Origin: Anaerolineae bacterium
GTDB taxonomy: Bacteria; Chloroflexota; Anaerolineae; Aggregatilineales; Phototrophicaceae
Length of the DNA: 43,699 nucleotides
NCBI GenBank assembly: GCA_022820125.1
Contig: JAJEGA010000041.1
Coordinates: 1 to 43,699 of the forward strand
Direction of reading: 5' to 3'
Both the position numbers and the translations under genes were made by a program. Below the pieces are notes generated by a model. It made no database searches, had not been told where the DNA came from, and saw nothing but the letters and a program-made list of their open reading frames with translations. Of this stretch, positions 1 to 8,362 are shown one piece after another (positions within the stretch are counted from its first letter, which is position 1; every line of letters begins with the position of its first letter).

Positions 1-25
1 GCGATGCTAATCTGATTCGAGATCT

Positions 26-95
26 GTAGGGGCGAGACTTGTCTCGCCCACTATGTCGCCATTGTACATGTGGGCGACTCAAGAGTCGCCCCTAC
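26..95. repeat. Paired-hairpin palindromic repeat R1
   Basis: Two hairpins lie back to back. The first starts GTAGGGGCG and folds GGCGAGAC onto GTCTCGCC. The second folds GGGCGACTC onto GAGTCGCCC and ends CCTAC. The outer ends are inverted copies of each other and the inner stems differ in sequence, yet each pairs with itself. It is the first of about nine loci of this family in the window and lies upstream of the GH2 gene. Confidence 0.8.
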
Positions 96-138
96 GACGT
101 TCCTTCATTTTGTTGCATTACTTTATTGGACTTACTGA

Positions 139-186
139 GGAAACGAGGCAGCGCATAGGGCGCGGAGGGCTGCGCGGCGGAGGCGA
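139..186 (+). repeat. Dispersed 48-bp repeat, copy 1
   Basis: The segment begins GGAAACGAGGCA and ends GGCGGAGGCGA. It matches, in inverted orientation, the segment at 15211-15258, with only a few substitutions. The similarity appears to continue on its right side through a CAATAC block into a degenerate hairpin of the GTAGGGGCG family (about 190-237). The rest of 1-262 shows no gene. Function is unknown. Confidence 0.6.
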
Positions 187-262
187 TACATGCAATACAG
201 AACATGCCTTGTAGCGGCGCCCTATCAGGTCGCCCGAAAATCAACGCTAGACGAGGTCCCCC

Positions 263-3200
263 ATGATGGCTGAAAAGCGCTTGACGGCGACGCTCTCATT
301 AAGCGGCTCGGGCTGGGTCATCCGCGAGGACGCCGACGGCAGCGGCTTGGCGCGTGGCTTCCACTCAGGCGACCCGGCGGCGCCCGGCTGGATCCCCGCC
401 ACTGTGCCGGGCAATATCCAGTCCGACCTGGAAGCGGCGCATAAGCTAAACCCGCTTTGGTACGGCGCTGGCGATCCGCGGCTGGGCGAAGTCGCGCAGA
501 AAGACTGGTGGTATCGGCGCGATTTTGATGTGCCGGAGGATCTGGCGGTCGCCCGGCTCAAACTCGTTTTTGATGGCGTCGACTACGCCTGCGAGGTCTG
601 GCTCAACGGGCGGCGGCTGGGCGCGAACGCCGGCATGTTCAGGCGCTTCAGTTTCGATGTCGCCGACGTCGTCAATCCCGGCGAGGTCAATCGCCTGGCA
701 GTCAAGGTTGAACGCATACCGCCAGAACTTGTACATATCCTGGCGGCGTCGGATGGCGCCATGAGCGGCGGCGGCGAGAATTATCCAAAAGAATGGGGAC
801 CAGATTTCTTCGTCGTCGGCATCAATCAGACGCGGCAGCTGCTGAAAGACCTCAAAAGCCCGACCAATTACGGCTGGGACTGGGGCGTAAATGTTTATAC
901 GCTCGGCATCTGGCAGGATGTTCGCCTGGAAGCCAGCGGAGACGCGCGCATCGATTGGCTTCAAGTACAGACCGAACTGCGCGGCGATCTGCGCCGGGCG
1001 ACGGTCAAGGTCAAGCTGGAGATTGACAGCCTGCGCGGGATGGATGTCGTTGCCGCCGTCAGCATCAAGGGCCAAGGGTTAAGGCTGGAGGCGCGCAGCC
1101 AGGCGCTGCTGGGTCCAGGCGAAAACCAGGTGGAGGTTGAACTTCTGCTGGATGATCCGGCGTTGTGGTGGCCCCGGGGCCAGGGCGCTCAGCCGCTTTA
1201 TTCTCTGGAGGCGCGGCTGCTGGATGGGGCAAGCGGCAACTTGCTCCACAAGCGTTCAACACGCTTTGGCATCCGCGACATCCGCTGGGAACAAGTGGAA
1301 GGCGCGCCGGCCGACTTCATCAACCCTTACCAGCTCGTCGTCAACGGTCGACCAATCCGCATGATCGGCTCGAATATCCTGCCGCCGGATTTGCTCTTTG
1401 GCCGCATGGACGAGCGCGGTCCGCGGCTGATGCGGCTGGCCGCGGCCGCCGGCATGAATACGCTGCGCGTCTGGGGCGGCGGCGTTTTCCCCAGCGACGC
1501 GATGCTGGATCTGGCGGACGAGCTGGGCATTATGCTCTCACAAGAATTCCCCATGTCGAGCTGCCGCCCGGAGACGGATGCCGTCTTTCTGGCGAATCTT
1601 GAGATCACCATTAGCCAGTTGGTCAAGCGCGCTCGAAACCACGCCTGCATCATCGAATGGACCGGCGGCAATGAGATGTGGTGGTTTCAGGGCGACGACC
1701 ACGCGGCGCTGCACCTGCTTGAGCGCATCGTCGCCGAGCAGGACGATCGCCTCTTCCGCGCCACCTGCCCTATCCAAGGCGCGCGCCACAGCCCGTGGCA
1801 CTACGATCCGGAGACGCACTACGCGCACTACGATGACGAAGACCTGCTTGATACAGGCTGGCGCCGCGGCGAGCAAAAGCTGATGCGCTACGGCGAATTC
1901 GGCTGTCATTCCATCGCCCACCTGGAAGTCTGGCAGCGGGAGATTCCGCCGGCCGACCAGTGGCCCGCATACGACGAGGACAATCCGGTTCTGATTCGCA
2001 AGAATGTCGTGCAAGCCGTCTTCACCAAAGAACACTGGCTGATGAAATCCATCCTGGAGTCGCTCTTTGGCCCGGTTGATTCGCTGGAGGGGCTGGCGCA
2101 AGCGGGCCAATATCTTGGCGCGCACGGGCTGCGCTACGCCGTTGACGCTCTGCGGCGGCGCGGCAAGAGAATCGGCGGCATCACCACCTGGGTCTTCAAT
2201 GAACCTTGGCCCAACGGCGGCGGACCTTACTTGGTCGATTACGATGGCAGACCGCTGATGATTTATGATTTTCAGAAGCAGGCTCTGGCGCCGCTAAGTC
2301 TGTCGCTGAAGCAGGAATCTAACCTCTACGACCCCGAACATGGCTTGGATGTGGAGTTGTGGCTGGCCAGCGATGCGCCGGCGCCGGTCGCTGGTTTGCA
2401 GTGGCGCTGGCTCCTGCGAGACGCCCGCGGTCAAGCGCTGGCGCAAGATTCAGGCGCCGCGTCGATTCAGCCTATCGAGGCGCAGCATCTGGGCGCGGTC
2501 AAATCCGGTCCGCGAATGGAAGATGCCGCTGGCTTGCTGTTTGTGGAGACGCAGCTGCTTGACGAAAGCGGAGAACTGTTGACCGAGCGCCTGCACATAT
2601 TCGGCTCGGCCGCCTCTCCAGCGCCCCTGGCCGGGCTTATCGCCGACGCGCCGGCCGGACCAGCGCGGACAACTTTGAGCGTCACAACCTTTACCAGTCA
2701 ACAGTTTGGCGAACGCGAAAGCATTTGTATTGACCTGACCAACAGCGGCGAGATGACGGCGCTGTTCTGTGTGCCGCACCCGCTGCTCGCCTACCGCACC
2801 GACCTTGACATCGAGAACAATCAGGCTTTTGTGCCGCCCGGCGAAACGCGAACGATCACCATTAGCGCGCGCGTCAATTCGGGAGCCAGGCTCACATTAG
2901 CGCAAACCGGCTGGCGGATATCCTGCTGGAACGCCGACGATATCGTGATCGCGCCGAGCAAGGACGTGCACTTCTCAATCGGCAGACGCGACGCGATGAC
3001 CCGCGAGTTTTCGGGCTACGAAGACTTGTCGCGAATTGATGGGGTGACAGCCATTGAGATTGAGGGAAATCGACCCAAGCCATCGGCGCTGCCACTGCTG
3101 ATGACAAGCGACCGCAGGGTTATATTCGCCTTTGATATTGACCAAGCCGCCGAGGGACCCGCTCGCCTGCGCTTGCACACGGCCGATCAGGCGAAATCAA

Positions 3201-3430
3201 GAGCAACCCTGATAGAAGTGGCGGTGAACGGTCGCCGCTTCAAAGCATCGCTTCCGACCGGGCTCGGCATCCACAACAGCGACCCGGCGCATCTCGCCTT
3301 CCCCCAATCCGTCGACTTTGAATTGCCAGGCGGCACGCTTATCGCAGGCGGAAACAGCCTCGAAATCCGCATCCTGAACGACGGCTGGTTCAGCTGGGAT
3401 TCGATTGATCTCGTCAAGACCGGCGGGTGA
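263..3430 (+). CDS. Glycoside hydrolase family 2 protein, beta-mannosidase-like, with C-terminal accessory domain
   Basis: A 1055-residue retaining glycosidase, probably releasing terminal beta-mannose from oligosaccharides. Order of parts: N-terminal sugar-binding jelly roll (about 1-190), immunoglobulin-like domain, then a TIM barrel. The acid/base Glu471 lies in a WTGGNE motif and the nucleophile Glu545 in YGEFG, matching the beta-mannosidase branch of GH2. The last 150 residues or so exceed the usual 820-900 residue length. They resemble the CBM-like third domain of rhamnogalacturonan lyases (a run ending in NDGWFSWDSIDL). GAGG lies six bases before the first of two ATGs. No signal peptide is visible, so it probably acts in the cytoplasm on imported sugars. 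It converges with the enolase-superfamily gene 20 bp downstream. Substrate specificity is inferred. Confidence 0.85.
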   Translation: MMAEKRLTATLSLSGSGWVIREDADGSGLARGFHSGDPAAPGWIPATVPGNIQSDLEAAHKLNPLWYGAGDPRLGEVAQKDWWYRRDFDVPEDLAVARLKLVFDGVDYACEVWLNGRRLGANAGMFRRFSFDVADVVNPGEVNRLAVKVERIPPELVHILAASDGAMSGGGENYPKEWGPDFFVVGINQTRQLLKDLKSPTNYGWDWGVNVYTLGIWQDVRLEASGDARIDWLQVQTELRGDLRRATVKVKLEIDSLRGMDVVAAVSIKGQGLRLEARSQALLGPGENQVEVELLLDDPALWWPRGQGAQPLYSLEARLLDGASGNLLHKRSTRFGIRDIRWEQVEGAPADFINPYQLVVNGRPIRMIGSNILPPDLLFGRMDERGPRLMRLAAAAGMNTLRVWGGGVFPSDAMLDLADELGIMLSQEFPMSSCRPETDAVFLANLEITISQLVKRARNHACIIEWTGGNEMWWFQGDDHAALHLLERIVAEQDDRLFRATCPIQGARHSPWHYDPETHYAHYDDEDLLDTGWRRGEQKLMRYGEFGCHSIAHLEVWQREIPPADQWPAYDEDNPVLIRKNVVQAVFTKEHWLMKSILESLFGPVDSLEGLAQAGQYLGAHGLRYAVDALRRRGKRIGGITTWVFNEPWPNGGGPYLVDYDGRPLMIYDFQKQALAPLSLSLKQESNLYDPEHGLDVELWLASDAPAPVAGLQWRWLLRDARGQALAQDSGAASIQPIEAQHLGAVKSGPRMEDAAGLLFVETQLLDESGELLTERLHIFGSAASPAPLAGLIADAPAGPARTTLSVTTFTSQQFGERESICIDLTNSGEMTALFCVPHPLLAYRTDLDIENNQAFVPPGETRTITISARVNSGARLTLAQTGWRISCWNADDIVIAPSKDVHFSIGRRDAMTREFSGYEDLSRIDGVTAIEIEGNRPKPSALPLLMTSDRRVIFAFDIDQAAEGPARLRLHTADQAKSRATLIEVAVNGRRFKASLPTGLGIHNSDPAHLAFPQSVDFELPGGTLIAGGNSLEIRILNDGWFSWDSIDLVKTGG

Positions 3431-3450
3431 CGGGAGAGCTTCGCCGCTGG

Positions 3451-4575
3451 CTATGCCAACTGCTTCTTGACCACCGCCTCGTCAAGCTCAATGCCCAAGC
3501 CCGGTCCCGCAGGTGGCGTGATGATGCCGTTCTCGAAGCGAATCGGCTCCTTGAGAATGTCGTTGTGCAGCCCGGCGCCGTTGTACTCTTGAATCAAGAA
3601 GTTGGGCGAGCAGGCGTCAAGCTGCACGGCGGCGGCCGCGGCGACTGGCCCGCAATACATATGCGGCGCGATCATGGCGTAATGCGCCTCAGCCATGCCA
3701 GCTATCTTCTTCGCCTCCAGGATGCCGCCGCATTGCCCAACATCAAGCTGGATAATCTGCGCCGCCTGTTTCCTGAGCAATTCCGCGAATTCGAATTTGG
3801 TGACCAGCCGTTCCCCGGTCGCGATCGGAATGCTGGTATGGGCGGCAACCCGCGCCAACTCGTCGATGTTCTCCGGCGGCACCGGCTCCTCAAACCAGAA
3901 GGGGCTGAACTCTTCCAGCTCCTTAGCCACGCGAATGGCGACTGCGGTGCTGAATTGCCCGTGCGTACCGATGGCTACTTCGAGTTCGTCGCCGACGGCA
4001 TCCCGTATTGCGCGAAAGATCTTAGCCACATGGCGTATCGTCTTCAGCGAAAAATCACGCGGCTGCGGGAAAAGCGGCGTGAAGGGATCAAACTTGCAGG
4101 CGCTGTTGCCTGCTTCCACCAGCTTGATTGCGATCTCGCCGGCTTTATGCGGGTTCTCCCAGACGCCGTCGGTCGGCATATAGGCGTAGGCGCGCAATTG
4201 CTCGTGGACCTGCCCGCCCAGGAGATTGTAAACGGGTTGGTTTGTCGCCTTGCCAACGATATCCCAGAGCGCCATTTCGATTGCGCTGAGCGCCGGCGTC
4301 GCATAAAGACTCGGATGACGCCAATCGTGCCGCGACGCATAAACCCGCTGCCAAATGCGCTCGATATGAAAGGGGTTGCTGCCGATGACAAACAGTTGGC
4401 AGAAATCCTCAATCATGCTGATCTGCGGCTGCAAATTGACGGCGTGCATCGTGGGCCGTTCGCCCAAGCCGATGATGCCTTCATCGGTCATTAACCGCAA
4501 AAACAGCCAGTGCCGCCCGCCGATGTAGGGTTCAACATTGCGGACAACAATAGTTTCGACGCCGGTCACTTTCAT
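3451..4575 (-). CDS. Enolase-superfamily (mandelate racemase/muconate lactonizing) protein, galactonate-dehydratase-like
   Basis: A 374-residue sugar-acid dehydratase or cycloisomerase candidate and the last gene of the long minus-strand run. The capping domain spans about 1-125, followed by the modified TIM barrel. Residues T204-H205, E229, E255 and H305 keep exactly the spacing of the D-galactonate dehydratase active site (His185, Glu209, Glu235, His285 in DgoD). The position of the first metal ligand, normally Asp, is Gly203 in AIGTHGQF. Either another residue supplies that ligand or this is a subgroup with changed chemistry. A strong GGGGAG lies seven bases before the ATG. It follows the monooxygenase gene by 62 bp. 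Family is certain; the reaction is not. Confidence 0.85.
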   Translation of the reverse strand: MKVTGVETIVVRNVEPYIGGRHWLFLRLMTDEGIIGLGERPTMHAVNLQPQISMIEDFCQLFVIGSNPFHIERIWQRVYASRHDWRHPSLYATPALSAIEMALWDIVGKATNQPVYNLLGGQVHEQLRAYAYMPTDGVWENPHKAGEIAIKLVEAGNSACKFDPFTPLFPQPRDFSLKTIRHVAKIFRAIRDAVGDELEVAIGTHGQFSTAVAIRVAKELEEFSPFWFEEPVPPENIDELARVAAHTSIPIATGERLVTKFEFAELLRKQAAQIIQLDVGQCGGILEAKKIAGMAEAHYAMIAPHMYCGPVAAAAAVQLDACSPNFLIQEYNGAGLHNDILKEPIRFENGIITPPAGPGLGIELDEAVVKKQLA

Positions 4576-4637
4576 TAGAAAACTCCCCTTCCATTGTCGA
4601 TTGCCAATCGCGCGTCAACACTCGCCCCGAGCTCAAG

Positions 4638-6236
4638 TCAAGACAGGACAAAGCCCTCATAGCCCTTGGCCACCACCTCCTCGCATTTTTCGACATAGGG
4701 CGGGAAGCCGGGCAAGGGCATGAAAACGCGCGGCTTGCCGGGAATGTTATATCCCTGGTACCAATTGCGGCAGGACACCCAAAGCGTTTGATTGGCCACC
4801 TCATTGACATGCGCGACCCAGGCTTCCTGGGCTTCTTCGGTCGCTTCGATGCTGGCGTGGTTGTTTGCCGCCATGAAGCCAATGCAATCCGACACCCACT
4901 CGACATGCTGTTCAATGGCGACCATCATATTCGTCAACACCGATGGGCTGCCGGGACCCGTGATCGTAAATAAATTGGGAAAGCCAGACACTTGAAGTCC
5001 TAGGTAATTGACCGGGCCGGCCGCCCATTCGTCCCGAAGCGGCAGCCCATCGCGACCCCGAATGTCGATCCGCAGCAGCGCGCCTGTCATGTTGTCAAAG
5101 CCGGTGGCGAGGACGATGAGGTCAAGGTCATGGTCAGCGTCGGTCGTGCGGATGCCGCGGGGCGTGATCGCCTCAATAGGCGTCGCGTTGATATCAACCA
5201 GCAGCACATTGTCTCGATTGTAGGTCTCGAAATAACCGCTATCGAGCACTGGGCGTTTGCAATGAATCGTATAGTCGGGCGTCAGCATTTCGACGATGGC
5301 GGGGTCATTCACAATTTCGCGGATTTTGCCCCGCACGAAATCCGCTGTCGCTCTGTTGCTTTCAAGATTTACCGTTATATCGTTGAAAGCGCCGAAGAAA
5401 GGAAAGCCGCCAAGCTGCCACCGCTCTTCCAGGATCCGCTGGCGCTCTTCCTCAGATACGTCCGCCGCCGAAAAGTCGTTGGGGGGGATGTGCGATAATT
5501 GCGCGCCCGATTGCAAGCGGTTGGCTGCGCGAAAGCCGGGGTAGTCGGCTTTAATCGCCGCAACCATTTTGGGATCAGACGGACGATTATGGGCTGGCAC
5601 CGACCATTGAGGCGAGCGCTGAAAAACAGTGAGATGCGCCGCCTGCTCGGCGATGACCGGAATCGCCTGCACGCCAGACGAGCCGGTGCCAATGATGCCG
5701 ACGCGCAGCCCGCTTAGGTCAAAGCCTTCATGCGGCCAGCGGGCGGTGTGGTGGATGGGCCCCTGGAAGCTCTCCATCCCGTCGATGTCCGGGATGTTGG
5801 GCGCGGAAATGCTGCCGGTGGCCATCACCAGAAATTGAGCCGACAGTTCGGCGCCGTCATCCGTTGCGACCTGCCAGCGGCTGGCTGCTTCATCGAAGAT
5901 CGCCGATTCGACCCGTGTGCTGAAAGCGATGTCCTTCCGCAGGTCAAAGCGCTCGGCCACATGGTTCAGATACTTGAGAATTTCGGGCTGGGTGGGATAG
6001 CGCTCGGGCCACTCCCACTCCTGCTGCAAGTCCTCATCAAAACTGTAGGAATACTCCAATGTGTCCGTATCGCAGCGCGCGCCCGGATAGCGATTCCAAT
6101 ACCAGGTGCCGCCCAGGTCTCCGCCCGCTTCGATAACCCGCACCGACAAGCTGAGCCGCCTCGCGCGATACAGCATGTACATGCCCGAGATCCCTGCGCC
6201 CACGATGATAACGTCGAATGCCTTTAGTCTCGTCAT
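4638..6236 (-). CDS. Flavin-containing monooxygenase, type I Baeyer-Villiger type
   Basis: A 532-residue flavoprotein expected to use FAD, NADPH and O2 to insert oxygen next to a carbonyl group. The FAD dinucleotide motif GAGISG is at 13-18. The Baeyer-Villiger fingerprint FxGxxxHxxxWP runs from F157 to P168 with His163, and the NADPH motif GTGSSG is at 183-188. ATG motifs occur around 139-141 and in the C-terminal third. Length fits cyclohexanone-monooxygenase relatives. GAGG lies nine bases upstream of the ATG. It sits 35 bp after the SDR gene and 62 bp before the enolase-family gene, so it is probably co-transcribed. Such an enzyme is unusual in a sugar cluster; the substrate could be an aglycone or a terpenoid ketone. 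Confidence 0.9.
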   Translation of the reverse strand: MTRLKAFDVIIVGAGISGMYMLYRARRLSLSVRVIEAGGDLGGTWYWNRYPGARCDTDTLEYSYSFDEDLQQEWEWPERYPTQPEILKYLNHVAERFDLRKDIAFSTRVESAIFDEAASRWQVATDDGAELSAQFLVMATGSISAPNIPDIDGMESFQGPIHHTARWPHEGFDLSGLRVGIIGTGSSGVQAIPVIAEQAAHLTVFQRSPQWSVPAHNRPSDPKMVAAIKADYPGFRAANRLQSGAQLSHIPPNDFSAADVSEEERQRILEERWQLGGFPFFGAFNDITVNLESNRATADFVRGKIREIVNDPAIVEMLTPDYTIHCKRPVLDSGYFETYNRDNVLLVDINATPIEAITPRGIRTTDADHDLDLIVLATGFDNMTGALLRIDIRGRDGLPLRDEWAAGPVNYLGLQVSGFPNLFTITGPGSPSVLTNMMVAIEQHVEWVSDCIGFMAANNHASIEATEEAQEAWVAHVNEVANQTLWVSCRNWYQGYNIPGKPRVFMPLPGFPPYVEKCEEVVAKGYEGFVLS

Positions 6237-6271
6237 CGACAGATCCTCACTCTCAATATCGACGCGCCTTG

Positions 6272-7102
6272 TCAGTTCATTATAAAGCCGCCGGCGACTA
6301 CAAGCGATACGCCAGTCACATTCTCCGCGCGCGTCAGATACAGCGCCGCTTCCGCCATATCGGCCGGCGTCTGTTCGCGGCCCAAAGGAATCGTATTGCG
6401 GATGACTGCGTTAAAGGTGGCTTCTACGGTATCCGTGCCATGCAGACGCCGCTGCCGCTCGGACTTGGACAAGTGATCAAACCACATGGATGTATCGACA
6501 TTGCCGGGGCAGATGGCATTCACGCGGATTGAATCTGTGGCAAGCTCAGCCGCCATCGACTGGGTTAAGCCGATCGCCGCGAACTTAGAAGCGCAGTAAG
6601 CGCCCATCTGGGGGAAACCTCGTTTGCCGGCGACCGAAGCGATATTGATGATGACGCCCCGATTCACTTTCAAATGGGGAAGCGCCGCTTGCGACAGCAA
6701 GAATATGCCCTTGACGTTGACCGCGAAAACGCGGTCCCAATCGCGCTCGGCAAAGTCAACAAGCGGACCCGTCTGAATGACGCCGGCGTTGTTCACGATG
6801 ACATCTATGCGTCCATATATCTCAAGCGATTTGTCAACCAAATTGTGACAGGACGCGCGGTCGGATACATCGACTTCTATAGCAGCACAAATGCCGCCGC
6901 GCGCTTTGATTTCCTGCGCTGCCTTAGCCAATTCGCTTTCGCCAGCGAGCGCGTAATTCCAATCCCCCGCCGTTTCAGCCGCTGTAGCGCCCAAGTCCGC
7001 CAGCACAACATTCGCGCCTTCATCGGCATAAGCGGCGGCGATGCCTCGCCCGATACCGCGGGCGGCCCCAGTGACGATGACGGTTTTCCCCTGGATTTCC
7101 AT
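6272..7102 (-). CDS. Short-chain dehydrogenase/reductase, paralogue 1
   Basis: A 276-residue NAD(P)-dependent oxidoreductase of the classical SDR family. It has TGAARGIG at 11-18, NNAG at 104-107 and the catalytic set Ser156, Tyr169, Lys173. I place the start at 7102 because GAGG lies seven bases upstream and the protein then begins MEIQGKTVIV, in register with its neighbour. The longer reading frame to 7147 would overlap the preceding gene. It is a close paralogue of the gene immediately upstream, with equal length and identical motif positions. In this context it probably oxidises a sugar or sugar acid, as glucose/galactose 1-dehydrogenases or gluconate 5-dehydrogenases do. Substrate unproven. 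Confidence 0.88.
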   Translation of the reverse strand: MEIQGKTVIVTGAARGIGRGIAAAYADEGANVVLADLGATAAETAGDWNYALAGESELAKAAQEIKARGGICAAIEVDVSDRASCHNLVDKSLEIYGRIDVIVNNAGVIQTGPLVDFAERDWDRVFAVNVKGIFLLSQAALPHLKVNRGVIINIASVAGKRGFPQMGAYCASKFAAIGLTQSMAAELATDSIRVNAICPGNVDTSMWFDHLSKSERQRRLHGTDTVEATFNAVIRNTIPLGREQTPADMAEAALYLTRAENVTGVSLVVAGGFIMN

Positions 7103-7118
7103 CAGCCTCGATCGCTTT

Positions 7119-7949
7119 TCACGACACGCCGATCCCGTTGCCGCCATCCACCGAAAGCGAAATTCCGGTCACGCTGTCGGCGCGCGCCAGATACAGCGCG
7201 GCATCGGCGATCTCCGCCGGCGCCTGCTTGCGGCCCAAGGGGGCGGTCGCTTCGACGAAGGCGTCAAATGCCGCTTCCAGGGACTGTCCCTCGAATTGCT
7301 GCAGGCGGTGCTTGACCAGGTAATCGTATTGCATGGACGTAAAGACATTGCCCGGGCAGATGGCATTCACCCGTATAGAATCTTCCGCGAGCTCGGCCGC
7401 CAGGGATTGCGTCAAGCCGATGACGGCAAACTTTGAAGCGCAGTAGGCGCTATTGAAGGCGGAGCCTCTTTTGCCAGCGTTTGAGGCGATATTGATAATG
7501 AGCCCGCCCTTCCCCAGCAGGTGAGGAATCGCCGCCTGCGACATCAAAAAGACGCCCTTGGCGTTTACCGCAAAGATACGATCCCAATCGGATTCGGCAA
7601 AGTCGGAAAGGTTTCCCAACTTGATCACACCCGCATTGTTCACCAGGATATCTACGCAGCCATAAGCTTCAACCGCTTTCTCAACCAAACGCTGACAAGA
7701 AGCGCGGTCGGACACATCAACCTCGACCGCCCGGCAAGCGCCGCCGCCCTCGCGGATTGCAGTCGCCGTCTGCTCCAATTCGGATGCGGGAGAAAGCGCG
7801 TAATGCCAATCCGCGTCCGCTTTAAGCGCCAAGGACCCAAGATCAGCCGCGATCACCTTGGCGCCCGCTCGAGCGAAAGCCACGGCAATCGCGCGCCCAA
7901 TCCCGCGGGCGGCGCCGGTGACGATGACAGTCTTGCCAAGGATATCCAA
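7119..7949 (-). CDS. Short-chain dehydrogenase/reductase, paralogue 2
   Basis: A 276-residue classical SDR with TGAARGIG at 11-18, NNAG, and Ser156, Tyr169, Lys173. GGAG precedes the ATG by nine bases. It ends 16 bp before the start of the second SDR, and the two match along their whole length, so they look like a tandem duplication that has diverged. It is the first gene after the MITE at 8033-8301, and with the next three genes it forms a compact set (SDR, SDR, monooxygenase, enolase-family). A dehydrogenase acting on a sugar or sugar acid is the likeliest role; the sequence does not show which. Confidence 0.88.
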   Translation of the reverse strand: MDILGKTVIVTGAARGIGRAIAVAFARAGAKVIAADLGSLALKADADWHYALSPASELEQTATAIREGGGACRAVEVDVSDRASCQRLVEKAVEAYGCVDILVNNAGVIKLGNLSDFAESDWDRIFAVNAKGVFLMSQAAIPHLLGKGGLIINIASNAGKRGSAFNSAYCASKFAVIGLTQSLAAELAEDSIRVNAICPGNVFTSMQYDYLVKHRLQQFEGQSLEAAFDAFVEATAPLGRKQAPAEIADAALYLARADSVTGISLSVDGGNGIGVS

Positions 7950-8032
7950 AGCGCTCTCCTGCTGTTCGTATTGACGCGCGATTCAGTCGGATCCGGTCAA
8001 TTCAACACACTTCGCGGCCTCGCCCTGCCCCA

Positions 8033-8301
8033 CAGGGCAATCGCTTCAAATTTTTCTTTTACCACCGAGTACACAGAGTTTAGGTTTTTTTGCTGGCTCT
8101 TCCCCTAAATCCACTGTTTGAATTAGGCAGGCATGCCGCTACCTTGTCGACAAACTTCCTTCCCATCCAAAAATTTTGCGACAAAATGCCGCGAAATCTC
8201 TACTCAATCGCATTTCTCGGCGCTCTCGGTGTCCTCGGTGGTTAAATTTCAGTTTAGGTTTGCTCATCGCAGGGCATGCCAGTTTTGAAGCGATTGCCCT
8301 G
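8033..8301. mobile_element. MITE-like element, copy A
   Basis: A 269-bp non-coding element with terminal inverted repeats: it begins CAGGGCAATCGCTTCAAA and ends TTTTGAAGCGATTGCCCTG. It is flanked by CCCTGCCCCA (8023-8032) and CCCCGCCCCA (8302-8311), a 10-bp duplication with one mismatch. Just inside the termini lie subterminal inverted blocks of the type ACCACCGAGTACA and CTCGGTGTCCTCGGTGG. The interior matches copy B (11607-11883) in opposite orientation. No transposase is encoded. CAGGG termini with 8-10 bp duplications recall the ISAs1 family, which may supply transposase in trans; that is inference. The remainder of the gap 7950-8362 shows no gene. Confidence 0.85.
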
Positions 8302-8362
8302 CCCCGCCCCAGCGCGCCAAATGCTTCACTGGCGCCTAGCGCTTCCGAGTCTCGATACAGGA

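Noticed and set aside
3427..4494. 355-codon plus-strand open frame
   Set aside because: It is the antisense shadow of the enolase-superfamily gene at 3451-4575, whose catalytic motifs and ribosome-binding site are clear.
7521..8108. Plus-strand frame extending into MITE copy A
   Set aside because: Antisense to the SDR gene and then repeat sequence; no protein features.
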